Source: Thermoproteota archaeon (GTDB lineage: Archaea; Thermoproteota; Methanomethylicia; Methanomethylicales; Methanomethylicaceae). Taken from it: a DNA stretch of 64,000 nt. This document shows positions 45,874-55,281 of the stretch, in pieces. Made by a program: the position numbers and the translations under genes. The notes below the pieces were generated by a model. It was not told the DNA's origin. It ran no database searches and saw only the letters and a list, made by a program, of their open reading frames with translations. Location: NCBI GenBank assembly GCA_016882195.1, contig VGLU01000003.1, positions 1-64,000 on the forward strand. Reading direction: 5' to 3'. Each line of letters begins with the position of its first letter. Positions within the stretch are counted from its first letter, which is position 1.

Positions 45874-46869
45874 ATGACTCCTAGAGACCGAGTTTTAGGC
45901 GCTCTAAGGGGCGAAAAGGTGGATCGAGTTCCTGCATCCTCAGTGACACAGGTGGGCATAGTCCAGGCCATGGAGCAGATAGGGGCAACTTGGCCTGCAG
46001 GCCACAGCGACCCTGAGCAGATGGTGAAGATAGGCGTATCATTGTACAAACTAGCAGGCCTTGAGACGGCGAGGATCCCCTTCTGCCTTACCGTTCAGGC
46101 TGAAGCCATGGGGTGCAAGGTGAACATTGGAACCATAGACAGACAGCCCTCCATCGCGGAGCACCCAACAACACCTGCGGACCAGATCACAGTTCCGCCA
46201 GACTTCCTGAGCAGGGGCAGAATCCCCGCGGTGATAAAGGGCACGGAGCTGCTAAAGCAGTACCCGGATCTGCCAAAGATGGTTGGAATAGAGGGACCAC
46301 TCACCCTGGCAGGTCACCTAGTGGGCATCGAGAAGCTTATGCTCATGACAATAAAGCAGCGCGACGCCGTGGTAAAGGTGGTGGATACCTGCACGAAGGC
46401 AAACATCGAGTTCACCAAGGCGATCCTCGACGCCGGAGCTGAGGTATTTGTGATCTCAGACCCAAGTGCCTCGCCCGAGCTGATGAGCCCCAGGGACTTT
46501 GCAAGCATTGTCAAGCCAAAGCTCAGGGAACTGGCACACATCGTCACCAACAAAGGCGCCATAGGCGTACTGCACATCTGCGGCGGCGTACTGAAGATCA
46601 TAAAGGACATGGCCGAGACAGAGTTCGAGACGTTGAGCATTGAGGAGAAGGCGGACGTTGCTACGGCCAAGGCGACCATAGGTCCAAAACCAACGCTGGT
46701 CGGCAACGTCTCTGCAGCCAGAACGCTCTTCTCTGGAACCCCAGAAGCGGTAAAGGCAGAGGCCCAGAGAGCCGTCGCTGCGGGCATAGACGTCTTAGGT
46801 CCAGGATGCGGCATTGCTCCGCGCTCCCCGCTGGACAACGTGAAGGCACTCGTGAGCGCCGTAATGTAA
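45874..46869 (+). CDS. MtaA/CmuA family (UROD-fold) methyltransferase
   Basis: MTPRDRVLGALRGEKVDRVPASSVTQVGIVQAMEQIGATWPAGHSDPEQM; VLHICGGVLKII; LGPGCGIAPRSPLDNVKAL. Confidence 0.9.
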   Translation: MTPRDRVLGALRGEKVDRVPASSVTQVGIVQAMEQIGATWPAGHSDPEQMVKIGVSLYKLAGLETARIPFCLTVQAEAMGCKVNIGTIDRQPSIAEHPTTPADQITVPPDFLSRGRIPAVIKGTELLKQYPDLPKMVGIEGPLTLAGHLVGIEKLMLMTIKQRDAVVKVVDTCTKANIEFTKAILDAGAEVFVISDPSASPELMSPRDFASIVKPKLRELAHIVTNKGAIGVLHICGGVLKIIKDMAETEFETLSIEEKADVATAKATIGPKPTLVGNVSAARTLFSGTPEAVKAEAQRAVAAGIDVLGPGCGIAPRSPLDNVKALVSAVM

Positions 46870-46978
46870 AAACCACTTTTTTCTTTTTTTGTCCACTCTG
46901 CGAATGAGTAAGATCTCACCGGGCTTCATTTTTTAGAACTTACACTATTTGATTGGGATTGGAATATTAAATGATTCG

Positions 46979-48013
46979 TTAGCCATGTTCCAGTGTGTAT
47001 TTCTTTACGGTCTCGATCATAGTCTGTATGTGGGAAAGTGGTGTATGGGGCACCAAACCACACCCTGGCGCAACGACGTCTATGCCGTCCTCCATTACCT
47101 GAAGCGTGATCTTCCTGATCAATTCAGGCTCCTTCAGCCATAGATCAACAGGATTGATGTTGCCTATCAGTGAAGCCTTTCCGTCCATGAGTTCCCTAGC
47201 CCTCAATATGCTGACCCTTTGATCTATGCTTATTCCACGCACCCCCGTCTCAACCATAAACGGCAATATGGATGTGCAGTTCCCGCACATATGCAGCACT
47301 GTTGGCACCCTGCAAGCCTTGATTACCTCGGTTATTCTTGGGAAGGCATATCTCCTATAGAGCGCCGGTCCTATGAGCTCGCCCGTTGCACTTGAATCAA
47401 TAAAGATTATTACGTCCGCTCCGGCATCCTCGAGCTCCTTTACAAATTTTATTATAAAATCAGATGCAACATCATAGGTCTTACCAACATCTCCAGGTGC
47501 ATGCGCCAAAGATTTGAAGAATCGCTCCATCCCGTGGATTTTGGCAGTCAAAGAAGAGGGTCCCTGTACACCTGCCACGATCGGCACCCCCAGTGGGACC
47601 ATCTTCTTCAGCAGCCTTACCGCGTCTATAACAGTTCTAGTGCTCTTGGAAGAGGCTGGATCGGCATCCGCCCTCAGTCTCAAGTCAGAGAGGGGCTCAA
47701 CTAACGGGGTTCTGTCATGCCTGCCCTCAAAATAATCTGCCTTGCATCCTAGGGCCTCAGCCTCCGAGTGTATGCCGAAGGGCACCCTAACGTTCTCAAA
47801 TCCCGCCACCTCATAAGCATAAGCAGAGAGTCTTGCCATCCTCTCCGGATCTCTGTTGGCCTCGGGCCAGCAAGAACCGCTCATCTCCATCAGGTCGATA
47901 ATGCCAGTCTGGGTTACTGACACGACTGGAATCCGATCCATCTTTTTACGGCGCAACGCCCCAAGGAAGCGCTCTTTCGGCGTCACGCTCTCACCACATA
48001 AATAATAGCTCAC
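46979..48013 (-). CDS. MtaA/CmuA family (UROD-fold) methyltransferase, second copy
   Basis: TPKERFLGALRRKKMDRIPVVSVTQTGIIDLMEMSGSCWPEANRDPERM; VLHMCGNCTSIL; VVAPGCGLVPHTPLSHIQTM. Confidence 0.9.
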   Translation of the reverse strand: MSYYLCGESVTPKERFLGALRRKKMDRIPVVSVTQTGIIDLMEMSGSCWPEANRDPERMARLSAYAYEVAGFENVRVPFGIHSEAEALGCKADYFEGRHDRTPLVEPLSDLRLRADADPASSKSTRTVIDAVRLLKKMVPLGVPIVAGVQGPSSLTAKIHGMERFFKSLAHAPGDVGKTYDVASDFIIKFVKELEDAGADVIIFIDSSATGELIGPALYRRYAFPRITEVIKACRVPTVLHMCGNCTSILPFMVETGVRGISIDQRVSILRARELMDGKASLIGNINPVDLWLKEPELIRKITLQVMEDGIDVVAPGCGLVPHTPLSHIQTMIETVKKYTLEHG

Positions 48014-48028
48014 GAGCAGAATGAGAAT

Positions 48029-48496
48029 TTATTTTTTACTTAGTTTGCCTTTACCAGCGTGCCTCAATCCGCCCCGCGCCTCTTCGACCTGAGTTGTGCT
48101 GAAGCCATATCTCTCCATGACCTCTCCGATGCTATTCAAGGTCGCGGAGGCAACCTCGGTCTTGCCCAACCCTATAATTATTGAGTTCACCACCAGATTA
48201 GCCGTACTCTCTGGCCTGGTGATATTCCCCTCCACGCGAACTCCATACTTAATGCCGACCGTATCCGCCTGTATGTACCCCGAGTGTGTCTTCAAATACA
48301 GCTTTACGTGACCTATCGCTTTGGCACCACTACGTATGCACGCTTCCGCGATCTCCCTAACGAGATCTCCGGTGATACTTCTCAACGTTGCGGGATCGAC
48401 CGCCCTTGGAGAAGAGATCTTGAAGGCTGCACCATATCCCCCGACATTTATCGCCTCGTCCTCGTGCGGGATATCACGGTGAGCATCTCCTTCCAT
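48029..48496 (-). CDS. Uncharacterised protein, genetically coupled to GTPase
   Basis: MEGDAHRDIPHEDEAINVGGYGAAFKISSPRAVDPATLRSITGDLVREIAEACIRSGAKAIGHVKLYLKTHSGYIQADTVGI...; next to (possibly overlapping) upstream GTPase stop. Confidence 0.65.
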   Translation of the reverse strand: MEGDAHRDIPHEDEAINVGGYGAAFKISSPRAVDPATLRSITGDLVREIAEACIRSGAKAIGHVKLYLKTHSGYIQADTVGIKYGVRVEGNITRPESTANLVVNSIIIGLGKTEVASATLNSIGEVMERYGFSTTQVEEARGGLRHAGKGKLSKK

Positions 48497-48506
48497 AATG
48501 GGTTCC

Positions 48507-49124
48507 TCACTGGGCCACGAGCAGCTCCACAATCATCTTGATAAGATCGCTCAGCCCGTCTCCCTTCAAGGCCGATATCCTTATCATCTTTGCCCCCGGG
48601 TTTACGGCCTTCAGCCTCTCCTCGTACACTTTAATGTGAGCTTCATCAACAGCATCCACCTTGTTAATTGCTACTATATCTGCACCTGAAAGCTGCCTCA
48701 TCACAAAAGTACCTATGCCCTCATCCGAGAGTTGCTCCTCCGCCCTCTCTGCGTCGAAGATCACGACCACCGGTCCAGCCTTGATCTCTGTACCCTTTGC
48801 CGTCGTGATCCCATCCTTAACCGAGGACGGGATCGACACGCCGGACGGCTCTATGAGGACTATGTCGGGGTTGAAGCCTTTTGAAAGCTCCTCGAGCGTG
48901 ATGGCCAGGTTGATAAGAAGCTCACAGCAGATGCAGCCGCCTCCTATGTCCCTGACCTTGAGACCAAACTCGTTCACCACCTTTGCGTCGACCGGCACAT
49001 CGCCTATCTCATTCACAATTATGGCCACCCTCTTTTTGTACTCATTAGATAGTTGCCTCGACAGGGCGATGAGGGTCGTGGTCTTACCACTGCCTAGGAA
49101 ACCTGCTATTTGTACTACCTTCAA
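48507..49124 (-). CDS. G3E-type GTPase (CobW/HypB-like metallochaperone)
   Basis: VVQIAGFLGSGKTTTLIAL, IVNEIGDVPVDA, GGGCICCELL, VAINKVDAV; TTG start 49124 preceded by AGGAGG. Confidence 0.85.
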   Translation of the reverse strand: MKVVQIAGFLGSGKTTTLIALSRQLSNEYKKRVAIIVNEIGDVPVDAKVVNEFGLKVRDIGGGCICCELLINLAITLEELSKGFNPDIVLIEPSGVSIPSSVKDGITTAKGTEIKAGPVVVIFDAERAEEQLSDEGIGTFVMRQLSGADIVAINKVDAVDEAHIKVYEERLKAVNPGAKMIRISALKGDGLSDLIKMIVELLVAQ

Positions 49125-49272
49125 GCTAAAAATCCTCCTAAAATGACTTATAGGTTTAGGCTCTGCCTTTTTTGTCTTTCGTCGCCATATCTGAGGATTT
49201 GGTGTTGATGATTCTGCCTGAAAGGGCAAAGTTAATGAATGGTGACCTGTATTATCGATAAAAGTGGTTCGT

Positions 49273-49659
49273 ATGAAACTCGCCTTAATAGGTAGCAAGC
49301 GGACAAAGTTCTCCAATCCCAAGGCAGTTGAGATGTTGGAGGCCTTCTTAGACAACAACCTGAAGGAAAAGCCGGAGGAGGTCATCTTGGCTGGATGCCC
49401 CATGAACATGGACTCTTGGACGAGGGACTACATCCTCAACCGCCAGATGAAGTTCGTGGAATACAATCCCCCAGGCCCGCTTGGGGTGAACAGCCGCAAC
49501 CAGAGGATAGCAGACGACTGCAACGAGATGTGGGCGTTCTGGTCCGGCGATATGGGTTCCAATACGCTGGCTATAGCCCGCATAGCCAAAAATTCGGGTA
49601 AACCTGTGAGACTGTTTGTCGTCAAAGACAGCATAGAGGAACTAAAGGACATACCTTAA
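49273..49659 (+). CDS. Uncharacterised small protein, possible SLOG/DUF2493-like nucleotide-binding fold
   Basis: MKLALIGSKRTKFSNPKAVEMLEAFLDNNLKEKPEEVILAGCPMNMDSWTRDYILNRQ...GDMGSNTLAIARIAKNSGKPVRLFV. Confidence 0.55.
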   Translation: MKLALIGSKRTKFSNPKAVEMLEAFLDNNLKEKPEEVILAGCPMNMDSWTRDYILNRQMKFVEYNPPGPLGVNSRNQRIADDCNEMWAFWSGDMGSNTLAIARIAKNSGKPVRLFVVKDSIEELKDIP

Positions 49660-49781
49660 TGATCTACCTTCTATGAAAAATACCAGCGTTAAAGACAACA
49701 TTCTCAGATCCAAAATTTTCGTTTACTCAAATATGAATAAATTTAAATCTTGCCCGTCCTCGAATTTATCAAAGGTGCCAG

Positions 49782-50885
49782 ATGTTGGATAAACCCGTCT
49801 TCAAGTTCTTCAAGCAAAAGTCCGATGAGATCGATCTGAGCCCCGATGTCGTAAAGGAGAGGAGATCCCTCCTGAAGGAACCGGTCGAACCGGTGGACCT
49901 AGAAAAGGCTACAACCATAAAAGACCTTGTGGAAGCCTGGAAGAAGGGCGGGATCCAGTCGAGGCGCATCGCCGAGTGCACGATCGTTTATGAAAACATG
50001 CTGCTGGACAAGGACAGACCCACAGTGATGCTCGGTCTGTCCGGCGCGCTTATAGCCGGCGGTCTGAGGAAGGTCATCCGCGACATGATCTCCAAGGGGA
50101 TAGTGGATGTCGTTGTATCCACGGGCGCCATACTCTACCAGGATTACTACGCCGCCCAGGGCTTCAGGCACTACAAGGGCACGCCACACGCTGATGACGA
50201 GCGCCTTCATGACCTGTATATAGACCGCATCTACGACTCCTACGTGGATGAGATTGGCTTCGTGGAGTGCGACGACAGGATATCCGAGTTCTCTGCCAAG
50301 CTGGAGCCGAGGAACTACTCTACCCGTGAGTTCCTCCACCTGATGGGCTCGACGCTGAAGGACGAGGACTCCATCCTCTTCCACGCCTACAGGTACGGCG
50401 TCCCTGTCTTCTGCCCTGCGATCGCGGACAGCTCCATAGGCATAGGTCTTGCGGGCTATTTTAGGTGGGCTAAGGAAAAGGGGAAACCGACCTTCACCAT
50501 AGACGTGATGAAGGACAACTATGAGATAGCGCAGATCGTTCTCAAGTCCAAGAAGACGGGGTCGATCTACGTTGGAGGCGGGGTTCCAAAGAACTACATA
50601 AACGACGCCGCTGTAATGCTCGACTACACGAAGGGGCACTCCTACGCCTTTCAGATCACGGCCGATGCCCCCCACTGGGGAGGGCTGACCGGTAGCACCC
50701 TGGACGAGGCAAAGTCTTGGGGGAAGGTCGCGAAGAGGGCAACCAGAGCCACAGCCTACGCCGAGGCCACCATAGCCCTGCCCCTGATAGTCGGCTACAT
50801 CCTGCAGAAGGGCGTCCACAAGGAGCGGTCTAGGCTCAGGTTCTCCTGGCTCAAGGATGGTAACCTCAACATCGTCCGCGGGTAG
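49782..50885 (+). CDS. dys: Deoxyhypusine synthase
   Basis: RRIAECTIVYENMLLDKDRPTVMLGLSGALIAGGLRKVI; VGGGVPKNYINDAAVML; HWGGLTGSTLDEAKSWGKV. Confidence 0.95.
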   Translation: MLDKPVFKFFKQKSDEIDLSPDVVKERRSLLKEPVEPVDLEKATTIKDLVEAWKKGGIQSRRIAECTIVYENMLLDKDRPTVMLGLSGALIAGGLRKVIRDMISKGIVDVVVSTGAILYQDYYAAQGFRHYKGTPHADDERLHDLYIDRIYDSYVDEIGFVECDDRISEFSAKLEPRNYSTREFLHLMGSTLKDEDSILFHAYRYGVPVFCPAIADSSIGIGLAGYFRWAKEKGKPTFTIDVMKDNYEIAQIVLKSKKTGSIYVGGGVPKNYINDAAVMLDYTKGHSYAFQITADAPHWGGLTGSTLDEAKSWGKVAKRATRATAYAEATIALPLIVGYILQKGVHKERSRLRFSWLKDGNLNIVRG

Positions 50886-50944
50886 CATTTTTAACTCCCT
50901 CCTCTTCTGAGGGGGATCCTCTGCTCTCTCTGGCGCTTCTTGTT

Positions 50945-51952
50945 ATGATCATCTCCCTCTCCGCTCCTCTTATTCCCCAGAATACAACGGATCTGCTAAT
51001 CCTGTTGGACGACGCCCCTGCTGTTAACGCCACCGCGATAGCGGGCGGGGACATTATTGGGGCGAGGGAGGGTCACGCGATCCTCCCCTCCGGCGGAATC
51101 CTCTCACTCCAGGTGATCTTGGAAGGCAACACCCTAAATGCGACGATCCGTCCATTGGACGGCTTTGCCGTCCTTCGTTTCTACCATGTGAACTTGAGGC
51201 TGCTTGACGCATCGGGCAATCGCCTCGACAACCTTGAGGTCTGCATCAACGGCAGTAAGACCGCAGATCAACGCCGACCAATTGCCCCCTACGGGAAGTC
51301 CACTCTCGTGATACTGCTCCATGGGGGCGAGTCCTATACCACAGAGATCAATGTGACCTCAAGCACTGCGATCACCGTAACTTTACCCGTGTCAGATCTA
51401 AACCTGCTGCTGACCTCGCGGATGGGAACATCCCTCGCAAACCAGTCCGCCGTCCTGACGGGCAACTCCTCGGGTAGGGGCTATCCCTTTGTGACGGACA
51501 GGAATGGGAGGGTCAGGATCGAGGAGATCCCGCACGGGGTCTACTCAGTCTCCTGTTGTGGGATGGACCAGTTAATCCTGCACAACTCCTCGGCGACGCA
51601 CACTCTTAGGTTCGATCCTGCCTGCAACCTAACCGTGGATATAAAGAACCCATACATTCTCTTCCCTACCGAGGTCTCCGTCAAGGTGTTCGACAACAAC
51701 GGCAGGCCTTTGAGCAGGACCGAGGTCGTGATGGACTTTGGCGGGGAGAGGCATGTTAAGGTTACGGATGGGACCGGCTCCACCTCCTTCTACCTGCCCC
51801 CCTCCATCTCGCTGACGGACGAGGTCGATCTCACAGCACTGTCAATAAGCAAACATGTAACCGTAAATCGCGACCCTCTGCCCATACTCTTGGTGCCCGC
51901 TGTTTTGGCCTTTCTTCTGTTAATGAAGATCAGGTGGGATCGCCAAAATTAG
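50945..51952 (+). CDS. Surface-anchored beta-rich protein with C-terminal TM
   Basis: Hydrophobic N-terminus, repeated Ig-like/carboxypeptidase-regulatory-like stretches, C-terminal ILLVPAVLAFLLLMKIRWDRQN. Confidence 0.6.
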   Translation: MIISLSAPLIPQNTTDLLILLDDAPAVNATAIAGGDIIGAREGHAILPSGGILSLQVILEGNTLNATIRPLDGFAVLRFYHVNLRLLDASGNRLDNLEVCINGSKTADQRRPIAPYGKSTLVILLHGGESYTTEINVTSSTAITVTLPVSDLNLLLTSRMGTSLANQSAVLTGNSSGRGYPFVTDRNGRVRIEEIPHGVYSVSCCGMDQLILHNSSATHTLRFDPACNLTVDIKNPYILFPTEVSVKVFDNNGRPLSRTEVVMDFGGERHVKVTDGTGSTSFYLPPSISLTDEVDLTALSISKHVTVNRDPLPILLVPAVLAFLLLMKIRWDRQN

Positions 51953-51998
51953 ACGTTCAATTAAATCCGATATTGAACCATTTGGATAGACCCGCGGA

Positions 51999-52784
51999 TC
52001 ATCGATCCATGCTGTCGGTTCTGTAGCCATCAGGGTCAAGGGTGACGTTCTCGAAGCCAAGCCTCTTCAACTCGCTGGTTATCCTCTCAAGCCTCTTGCC
52101 CTTCAGGATCTCCGGGATATTTTCCCTCCTCACCTCAATCTTGGCCGAGCGATCATAAACCCTGACCCGTACGACCCTGAACCCCATCTTTCTGATGAAG
52201 TCCTCAGCAGCCGCCACCGTCTCTACATCATCGCCCGTGATCCTGTGTCCGCTGGGGAATCTCGTTGCCAGACAGGGATTCGCAGGCTTGGTGTAATCGA
52301 GGCCGAGCGCCTTGGACAGCTCTCTTATCTGTGCCTTGCCTATCTTCAGCTCTGCCAGTGGACTCTTGATCCTTTCCTCCTGCAAGGCACTGAGTCCTGG
52401 TCTGTCCGAGCCCAGGTCGTCGTAGTTAGTACCGTCGACCACTGTGTCGAATCCGATCTCACACGCCAGTCTCTTCAGGCTACCCATGATGTGCTTCTTG
52501 CAGATGTAGCACCTGTCCGGTGGGTTGTTCCTCACCGAATCCGGCAACTGCAAATCAACAACCCTGTGACGTATCCCCAACGATCTTGCCACACTCGCCG
52601 CCTCCTCACCCTCCCTCTTGCTGATAAATTCGGTTTTTACCGTCACCGCTATCGCCCTCTTCCCCAGAGCCCTTTTGGCAACCGCGGCGACAAGCGTGCT
52701 GTCTAGACCGCCGGAGAAGGCAACGACGACGCCTCCCTTGTCCTTGAACCATCCCATCAGCTTTGTAAGCGTACCATCTCCCAT
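51999..52784 (-). CDS. LarE-like PP-loop sulfur transferase
   Basis: VVVAFSGGLDSTLVAAVAKRALG, PDRCYICKKHI, VDGTNYDDLGSDRPGLSALQEERIKSPLAEL, NPCLATRFPSGHRIT. Confidence 0.88.
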   Translation of the reverse strand: MGDGTLTKLMGWFKDKGGVVVAFSGGLDSTLVAAVAKRALGKRAIAVTVKTEFISKREGEEAASVARSLGIRHRVVDLQLPDSVRNNPPDRCYICKKHIMGSLKRLACEIGFDTVVDGTNYDDLGSDRPGLSALQEERIKSPLAELKIGKAQIRELSKALGLDYTKPANPCLATRFPSGHRITGDDVETVAAAEDFIRKMGFRVVRVRVYDRSAKIEVRRENIPEILKGKRLERITSELKRLGFENVTLDPDGYRTDSMDR

Positions 52785-53656
52785 CACGGATAATCCCCTG
52801 CCCTCTGAACCTCCGCGTCCACCACCACCTGATAGAGCCTCCTGCCCACACTCCTGACAATCCTTCCAGATATACTGTGCACTTCTGCCACTTTCTCGAT
52901 CCTCCCCCTCGTTTCGGTCACACACTCCTCCACAGCTGCACCTCTCGATCCTCCCTGCTGGTGGAGGTAGACGTGTATCCAACCCCTCGGCTTCAGGCAA
53001 GACAACCCATAGGGGAGGCATTCGAGTGCAAGCTCCGGCAGCGGCATCAACACCCTGTCTGCAACACCTCTGAGCCCCACAACCGCCTCCTTCGCGTCCC
53101 CTAGGATCGGAATAACCGTGCCAGCCATCCCATTAATAACAACGTTCTCGGCCATATACTTGAAGGCCTCCGGGTTCTTGTCTATGGAATATATCCTTTG
53201 AGAGCCCGCTCTCTTGGCCATCACTATGGAGAAGGTGCCGACCCCCGCGAACATGTTGACGACCACCTCGCCCCTCTTGGCTAGCCTCGCCACCCTTAGC
53301 CTCTCGTAGGAGAGCCTCGGCGAGAAGTAGACCTTGGCGATATCCACCTTGAAGACGCATCCGTGCTCGGCATAAGTGGTAACGGTCTCCTTCTCTCCCG
53401 CGAGCCACTCTACCCCCCTAACCTTGTCCCCCCTGCTCGCCGCCGCGGTCTGTCTGAATACGCCCCTTGCGTTCTTAAGCCTGGAGAGGAGGAGCTCGCC
53501 TATCTCATGCCCTCTCCCCTCCCACCCTCGGGGGATCTTTATCACCGTCAGATCCCCGATGGTATCGACGCCGGTCAGTGCCCTCTTCAGCTCCTCTCCC
53601 TCAAAGAGCTCGCCCAACGCCTCTATTACCGCCCTCTTCCTCAAAACGGACACCAT
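52784..53656 (-). CDS. Trm5/TYW2-like tRNA methyltransferase
   Basis: GVFRQTAAASRGDKVRGVEWLAGEKETVTTYAEHGCVFKVDIAKVYFSPRLSYERLRVARL; VNMFAGVGTFSIVMAKR. Confidence 0.87.
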   Translation of the reverse strand: MVSVLRKRAVIEALGELFEGEELKRALTGVDTIGDLTVIKIPRGWEGRGHEIGELLLSRLKNARGVFRQTAAASRGDKVRGVEWLAGEKETVTTYAEHGCVFKVDIAKVYFSPRLSYERLRVARLAKRGEVVVNMFAGVGTFSIVMAKRAGSQRIYSIDKNPEAFKYMAENVVINGMAGTVIPILGDAKEAVVGLRGVADRVLMPLPELALECLPYGLSCLKPRGWIHVYLHQQGGSRGAAVEECVTETRGRIEKVAEVHSISGRIVRSVGRRLYQVVVDAEVQRAGDYP

Positions 53657-53658
53657 AG

Positions 53659-55281
53659 CTAAACCATGGGCCTTACGGTTATCCTCAGACCGAGCTTCTC
53701 CCCGATCCTTTGCAGCTTCTTCCGGCTCCTCTTCACCACGAGATTGAGCACCTGTGGCGGCACGCTTATGACGACCTCTCCGTCCGTGGTCTTTATCTCC
53801 ACCTCGTCCATGGAGACGTACCTTCCCAGCACCCTGCTTATCATGGAGTTGAGGATTGCGCTCCTCGGTCTCTCCCTCTCCCTCTCCTTCACCGGCACCA
53901 CGAAGGTCCTCTCCCCGAAGACGTAGATCTCGTACTCCACGTCCCCCGTAGCGTAGTTCCTGACGAGGACGACGGGGCGCGTAAGGTCCGGCTCAGTCAG
54001 TCCGTGGGGGATCTTCACGCTCGTCTCCAGCTCGTATACCTTCTCCACATCCCCCCTGTTGATGAAGACCACGGTGTCGATGACGGACGGAATGACCCCG
54101 AGCTCCACCCTGCCGATGAACCTCTGGATGGCGTCTATGGGCGTGGTGGCGTGGATCACCCCCACCATGCCCACGCCGGAGAGCCTCAGATCCGTGAAGA
54201 TCCTAAAGTCCTCGGTGTCCCTCATCTCATCGAAGAAGGTGTAGTCTGGTCTGCTGAGGAGCAGGACGTCGTGGAGCTCCTCCGAGGAGGACCTGGTCTT
54301 CGAGTACTGCGTCGCGAGGGGCGGCAGGTGCAGGTCCCTGGGCGACTCTATCGTCTTCACTATCTTGTTCTCCCTGAGGTAGAACTTTGCCAGCGCCTGG
54401 GCGAAGGTCGTCTTCCCCATCCCAGGCGCCCCCGCTATGAGTATCCCCTCCGCCCTCTCCTTGAACCTGCTGATCAGCCTCTCGGTGACGCCGTAGTCCT
54501 CGATCTCCAGCTCCGCCACCTTCCTCGTTATTGTGACCTCCAACCTGTCCGAGAACGGGGGGAAGGTGATTATGATCCTGGCGTCCCTCAGCATTACGAT
54601 GTTTGAGCCCTCCCTCTTTATCTCAAGGAACCCCTCTCCCGACTCCGTCCTCTCCAGTATGTCTTGGACGATCTTGTCGAGCTCTGCCCTTTCGATGGGC
54701 TCGCCGTGCAGATCCTGTAGGCGCCAGTCGCCTGGCTCGCCGATCTTCCCCCTGGGCACCACCCCCTCCTTCAGGTGGACGGACATGATCTCCTTGGTGA
54801 AGTATTTGCTGTAGAGGGGCGGCGTCAAGACCTTGGTCCTCCCCTGAGTCACCGGGATGCCTATGGACTCTGCGGTCTTTGCCAGGTTCTCGTTTGAGGT
54901 CACAAGGTGGTAGTTTCCATCGTGGGCAAGCCTGAGAACCGCCTCGTCCGGATCCTCAGTCCTTCTCTCCTCTCTCCTCAGCTCCATCTCCACTCCGACC
55001 TGCTCCGAGATGCCTTTGAGCTTGCTCAGCTCCTCGAGCCCTATTATGTCACCAGCCTCAGAGGCCCTTCTAATCGAATTGACCACGACCTCCGAGAGTA
55101 TGATCCTCTTGGTGATCTTCCCTCCGCTGACAAGGTCTGCCATAAAACCTGACTTTATGGACGATAGATCAGGAACTGCCTCCTCAACCGTCATCTCAAG
55201 AACCTTCATCTTAACTCTCCGAACAGGATATAAAAAAGTGATGTAGAAATCCGCACTTCTCTGGTGCACAAGTTCGCTCAT
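53659..55281 (-). CDS. PIN domain-KH PilT-type ATPase (archaeal PINc/VapC-ATPase)
   Basis: GILIAGAPGMGKTTFAQALAKFYLRE Walker A; FFDEMRDTEDFRIFTDLRLSGVGMVGVIHATTPIDAI; N-terminal PIN region; C-terminal KH-like. Confidence 0.9.
   Translation of the reverse strand: MSELVHQRSADFYITFLYPVRRVKMKVLEMTVEEAVPDLSSIKSGFMADLVSGGKITKRIILSEVVVNSIRRASEAGDIIGLEELSKLKGISEQVGVEMELRREERRTEDPDEAVLRLAHDGNYHLVTSNENLAKTAESIGIPVTQGRTKVLTPPLYSKYFTKEIMSVHLKEGVVPRGKIGEPGDWRLQDLHGEPIERAELDKIVQDILERTESGEGFLEIKREGSNIVMLRDARIIITFPPFSDRLEVTITRKVAELEIEDYGVTERLISRFKERAEGILIAGAPGMGKTTFAQALAKFYLRENKIVKTIESPRDLHLPPLATQYSKTRSSSEELHDVLLLSRPDYTFFDEMRDTEDFRIFTDLRLSGVGMVGVIHATTPIDAIQRFIGRVELGVIPSVIDTVVFINRGDVEKVYELETSVKIPHGLTEPDLTRPVVLVRNYATGDVEYEIYVFGERTFVVPVKERERERPRSAILNSMISRVLGRYVSMDEVEIKTTDGEVVISVPPQVLNLVVKRSRKKLQRIGEKLGLRITVRPMV

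Noticed and set aside
33059-49659. Pyrrolysine-type methylamine methyltransferases (mttB/mtbB/mtmB) as part of the C1 region
   Set aside because: No ORF with the expected TIM-barrel MttB-like sequence or in-frame UAG readthrough was recognisable.
53710-54606. 298-aa plus-strand ORF (and similar long antisense ORFs, e.g. 28573-29529, 49899-50888, 17942-18814)
   Set aside because: Antisense shadows of GC-rich, strongly supported genes; Arg/His/Pro/Gly-rich low-information translations.
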